Below the pieces are notes generated by a model that was not told the origin of the DNA, did not search any database, and saw only the letters and a program-made list of their open reading frames with translations. 7,081 bases of DNA from Alphaproteobacteria bacterium (lineage in GTDB: Bacteria > Pseudomonadota > Alphaproteobacteria > Paracaedibacterales > CAIULA01), in contig JAIEMR010000075.1 of assembly GCA_019751935.1 (NCBI GenBank), forward strand, positions 1-7,081. The letters are read 5' to 3'. This document shows, piece by piece, positions 6,282 to 7,081 of the stretch. The position numbers were made by a program, and so were the translations under genes. Position 1 is the stretch's first letter; each line of letters starts with the position of its first letter.

Positions 6282-6323
6282 CAGGTGATCAGTCCAGGAA
6301 TTAGATCTTAAACAAAAAGAAAA

Positions 6324-6362
6324 CTACAATCACCACAGCTCCTGCGGAGCTTCGTGAGGACG
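6324..6362 (-). repeat. Small palindromic repeat, copy 2 (minus orientation); may also act as terminator for lon-HIT
   Basis: Read on the minus strand it starts CGTCCTCACGA and ends GTGGTGATTGTAG. The core is a perfect 6-bp stem, AGCTCC (minus strand; plus 6346-6351) and GGAGCT (plus 6337-6342), with a 3-nt loop, extended by outer TCAC/GTGA pairing. The order of parts matches copy 1 (CGTC, then a GA-containing arm, G/C stem, GTGG, AT, AG end). It lies 37 bp past the HIT stop codon and is followed within about 15 nt by T-rich minus-strand sequence, so it could end lon-HIT transcription, though the T-tract is distant. Confidence 0.5.
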
Positions 6363-6398
6363 GGGGTTATTATCATTTTATACAGGTCCCGCTATAGA

Positions 6399-6806
6399 TC
6401 AAAAAACCAATAATCTTTTTAGATCACCAATCATTTTATCTCTTTGCTCAGCACCATAAAGCACTGCCCCTTTTAAACCAATAACAGGATCAGGCCAAGC
6501 TAAGTCAGTTTTAAACCTTGCCACAATATGAATATGTAGCTGAGAAACTACATTGCCAAAAGCTGCCACATTGATTTTATCTGATTTTGTATAATGTTGA
6601 AGGACTTTGGAGATCAAAGAGATTTCTTCAATCAAGGCATTTTGAGCCTTAGTTTCAAGTTGATATATTTCCGTAACATCAGGAAGACAAGGCACCAAAA
6701 CGAGCCACGGGAACCGACTATCATCTTGCAGAAAAACACGGCACAAGGGCAAGTTTGTTATAAAAAACTTGCCCTTTTCTAGTCGTTCATCGATGGAAAA
6801 CAACAC
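6399..6806 (-). CDS. HIT-domain protein (histidine-triad nucleotide hydrolase family)
   Basis: This is a complete small protein of 135 residues. It shows the subfamily opening FSIDERL (3-9), then LPLCRVFLQDDSRFPWLVLV (19-38) and the C-terminal signature FGNVVSQLHIHIVAR (102-116), followed by D..WP.PV.G. HIT proteins hydrolyse or transfer nucleoside phosphates such as diadenosine polyphosphates. Here the triad reads Q-L-H-I-H-I: the first His is Gln, which from memory is usual in this alphaproteobacterial subfamily; the two following His, one of them the likely nucleophile, are kept. Two adjacent starts are possible: GTG at 6806 with GGAG only 3 nt upstream, and TTG at 6803 with 6-nt spacing, which would give MFSIDERL, closer to homologues. 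The gene lies 9 bp after the lon stop codon and is probably cotranscribed. Confidence 0.88.
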   Translation of the reverse strand: MLFSIDERLEKGKFFITNLPLCRVFLQDDSRFPWLVLVPCLPDVTEIYQLETKAQNALIEEISLISKVLQHYTKSDKINVAAFGNVVSQLHIHIVARFKTDLAWPDPVIGLKGAVLYGAEQRDKMIGDLKRLLVF

Positions 6807-6815
6807 CTGCTCCAG

Positions 6816-7081
6816 TTACATCACCGTTACAGTCTTATCATCTTTTTCTGGGTTAAACTGCTTGTTCTCCCCAGTATTGTCCAACTCTTCAAAGGGAATT
6901 GGTTTGGGTTGATAAGTCAGCGTGATCTTTAAAGCATCATCCACAGTTCGAACCGGAATAATTGTCAGACCCGCTTTTACATTATCTGGAATTTCTGCCA
7001 AATCCTTTTCGTTATCAATTGGGATAACAACTGTCTTAATACCGCCTCTGTGAGCCGCCAGTAGCTTTTCCTTTAAACCGC
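6816..7081 (-). CDS. lon: Lon ATP-dependent protease, C-terminal part (cut by window edge)
   Basis: The frame is open from the right edge to the stop codon at 6816-6818 and gives the last 87 residues or so of Lon, the cytoplasmic AAA+ serine protease that degrades damaged and regulatory proteins. The visible part begins GLKEKLLAAHRGGIKTVVIP, nearly identical to the E. coli protease domain around Lys722. The second Lys of KEK (codon 7067-7065) is the catalytic Lys of the Ser-Lys dyad; the Ser lies outside the window. EIPDNVKAGLTIIPV follows, as in most Lon proteins. The last 30 or so residues (from QPKPIPFEE) are a charged, low-complexity tail ending in TVTVM, with little match to the short tails I know. 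The gene is followed closely by the HIT gene instead of the hup gene common after lon. Confidence 0.97.
   Translation of the reverse strand, partial: GLKEKLLAAHRGGIKTVVIPIDNEKDLAEIPDNVKAGLTIIPVRTVDDALKITLTYQPKPIPFEELDNTGENKQFNPEKDDKTVTVM

Larger units (their letters stand above)
5998..6398. other. 401-bp intergenic region with promoter and palindromic repeat cluster
   Basis: This gap separates two minus-strand genes. The part near the HMG-CoA lyase gene (5998-6100) is AT-rich and holds its likely promoter. From 6112 to 6367 the base composition shifts to blocks of G and C runs arranged as palindromes: two related divergent repeats (6112-6158 and 6324-6362), a strong 9-bp hairpin (6201-6221) and a further inverted repeat (6258-6281). 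A 71-codon plus-strand open frame crosses the cluster, but it looks like a by-product of the repeats and not a gene. Confidence 0.7.

Noticed and set aside
6096..6311. 71-codon plus-strand open frame in the intergenic region
   Set aside because: It runs straight through the palindromic repeats, has no recognisable domain, no Shine-Dalgarno site and a composition dictated by the hairpins. Such frames are commonly over-annotated on repeats.
6112..6362. CRISPR array or tRNA in the repeat cluster
   Set aside because: The repeats are only two, inverted and diverged, with no regular spacers. No cloverleaf or TTC-loop sequence was found.

Overview
The window is AT-rich bacterial chromosome with ordinary metabolic genes. 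The Lon C-terminus and the HIT-domain protein look alphaproteobacterial. Low GC, few clear Shine-Dalgarno sites and a palindromic repeat cluster would suit a host-associated lineage such as Holosporales or Rickettsiales. That placement is inference from sequence character; no rRNA or other marker gene is present.

Layout, left to right. Bases 1-55 (minus) hold the first 18 codons of a gene leaving the window, possibly an MFS transporter. Bases 149-2962 (minus) form a compact operon transcribed right to left: a streptomycin-6-kinase-like small-molecule kinase, a PfkB-family pseudouridine kinase (psuK) and pseudouridine-5'-phosphate glycosidase (psuG). psuK and psuG overlap by 8 bp. Together they turn pseudouridine into uracil and ribose 5-phosphate. 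The role of the first kinase is unknown. A 185-bp AT-rich divergent spacer carries a good sigma-70-like promoter for a secreted alpha/beta hydrolase (3148-4350, plus), followed by a GNAT acetyltransferase (4423-4893, plus).

The GNAT gene meets, tail to tail and with a 6-bp overlap, an HMG-CoA lyase family gene (4888-5997, minus) that has an unusual hydrophobic N-terminal extension. The 401-bp gap at 5998-6398 holds a likely promoter for the lyase and a cluster of small palindromes, including two divergent copies of what looks like one repeat family in opposite orientation. The right end is the 3' part of lon (6816-7081, minus, cut by the window edge) followed closely by a HIT-domain hydrolase gene (6399-6806).

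No CRISPR array, phage, transposase, tRNA or rRNA was found, and I see no clearly new multi-gene system. The points most worth a second look are the APH(6)-like kinase at the head of the pseudouridine operon, the possibly membrane-tethered HMG-CoA lyase, and the paired palindromic repeats.
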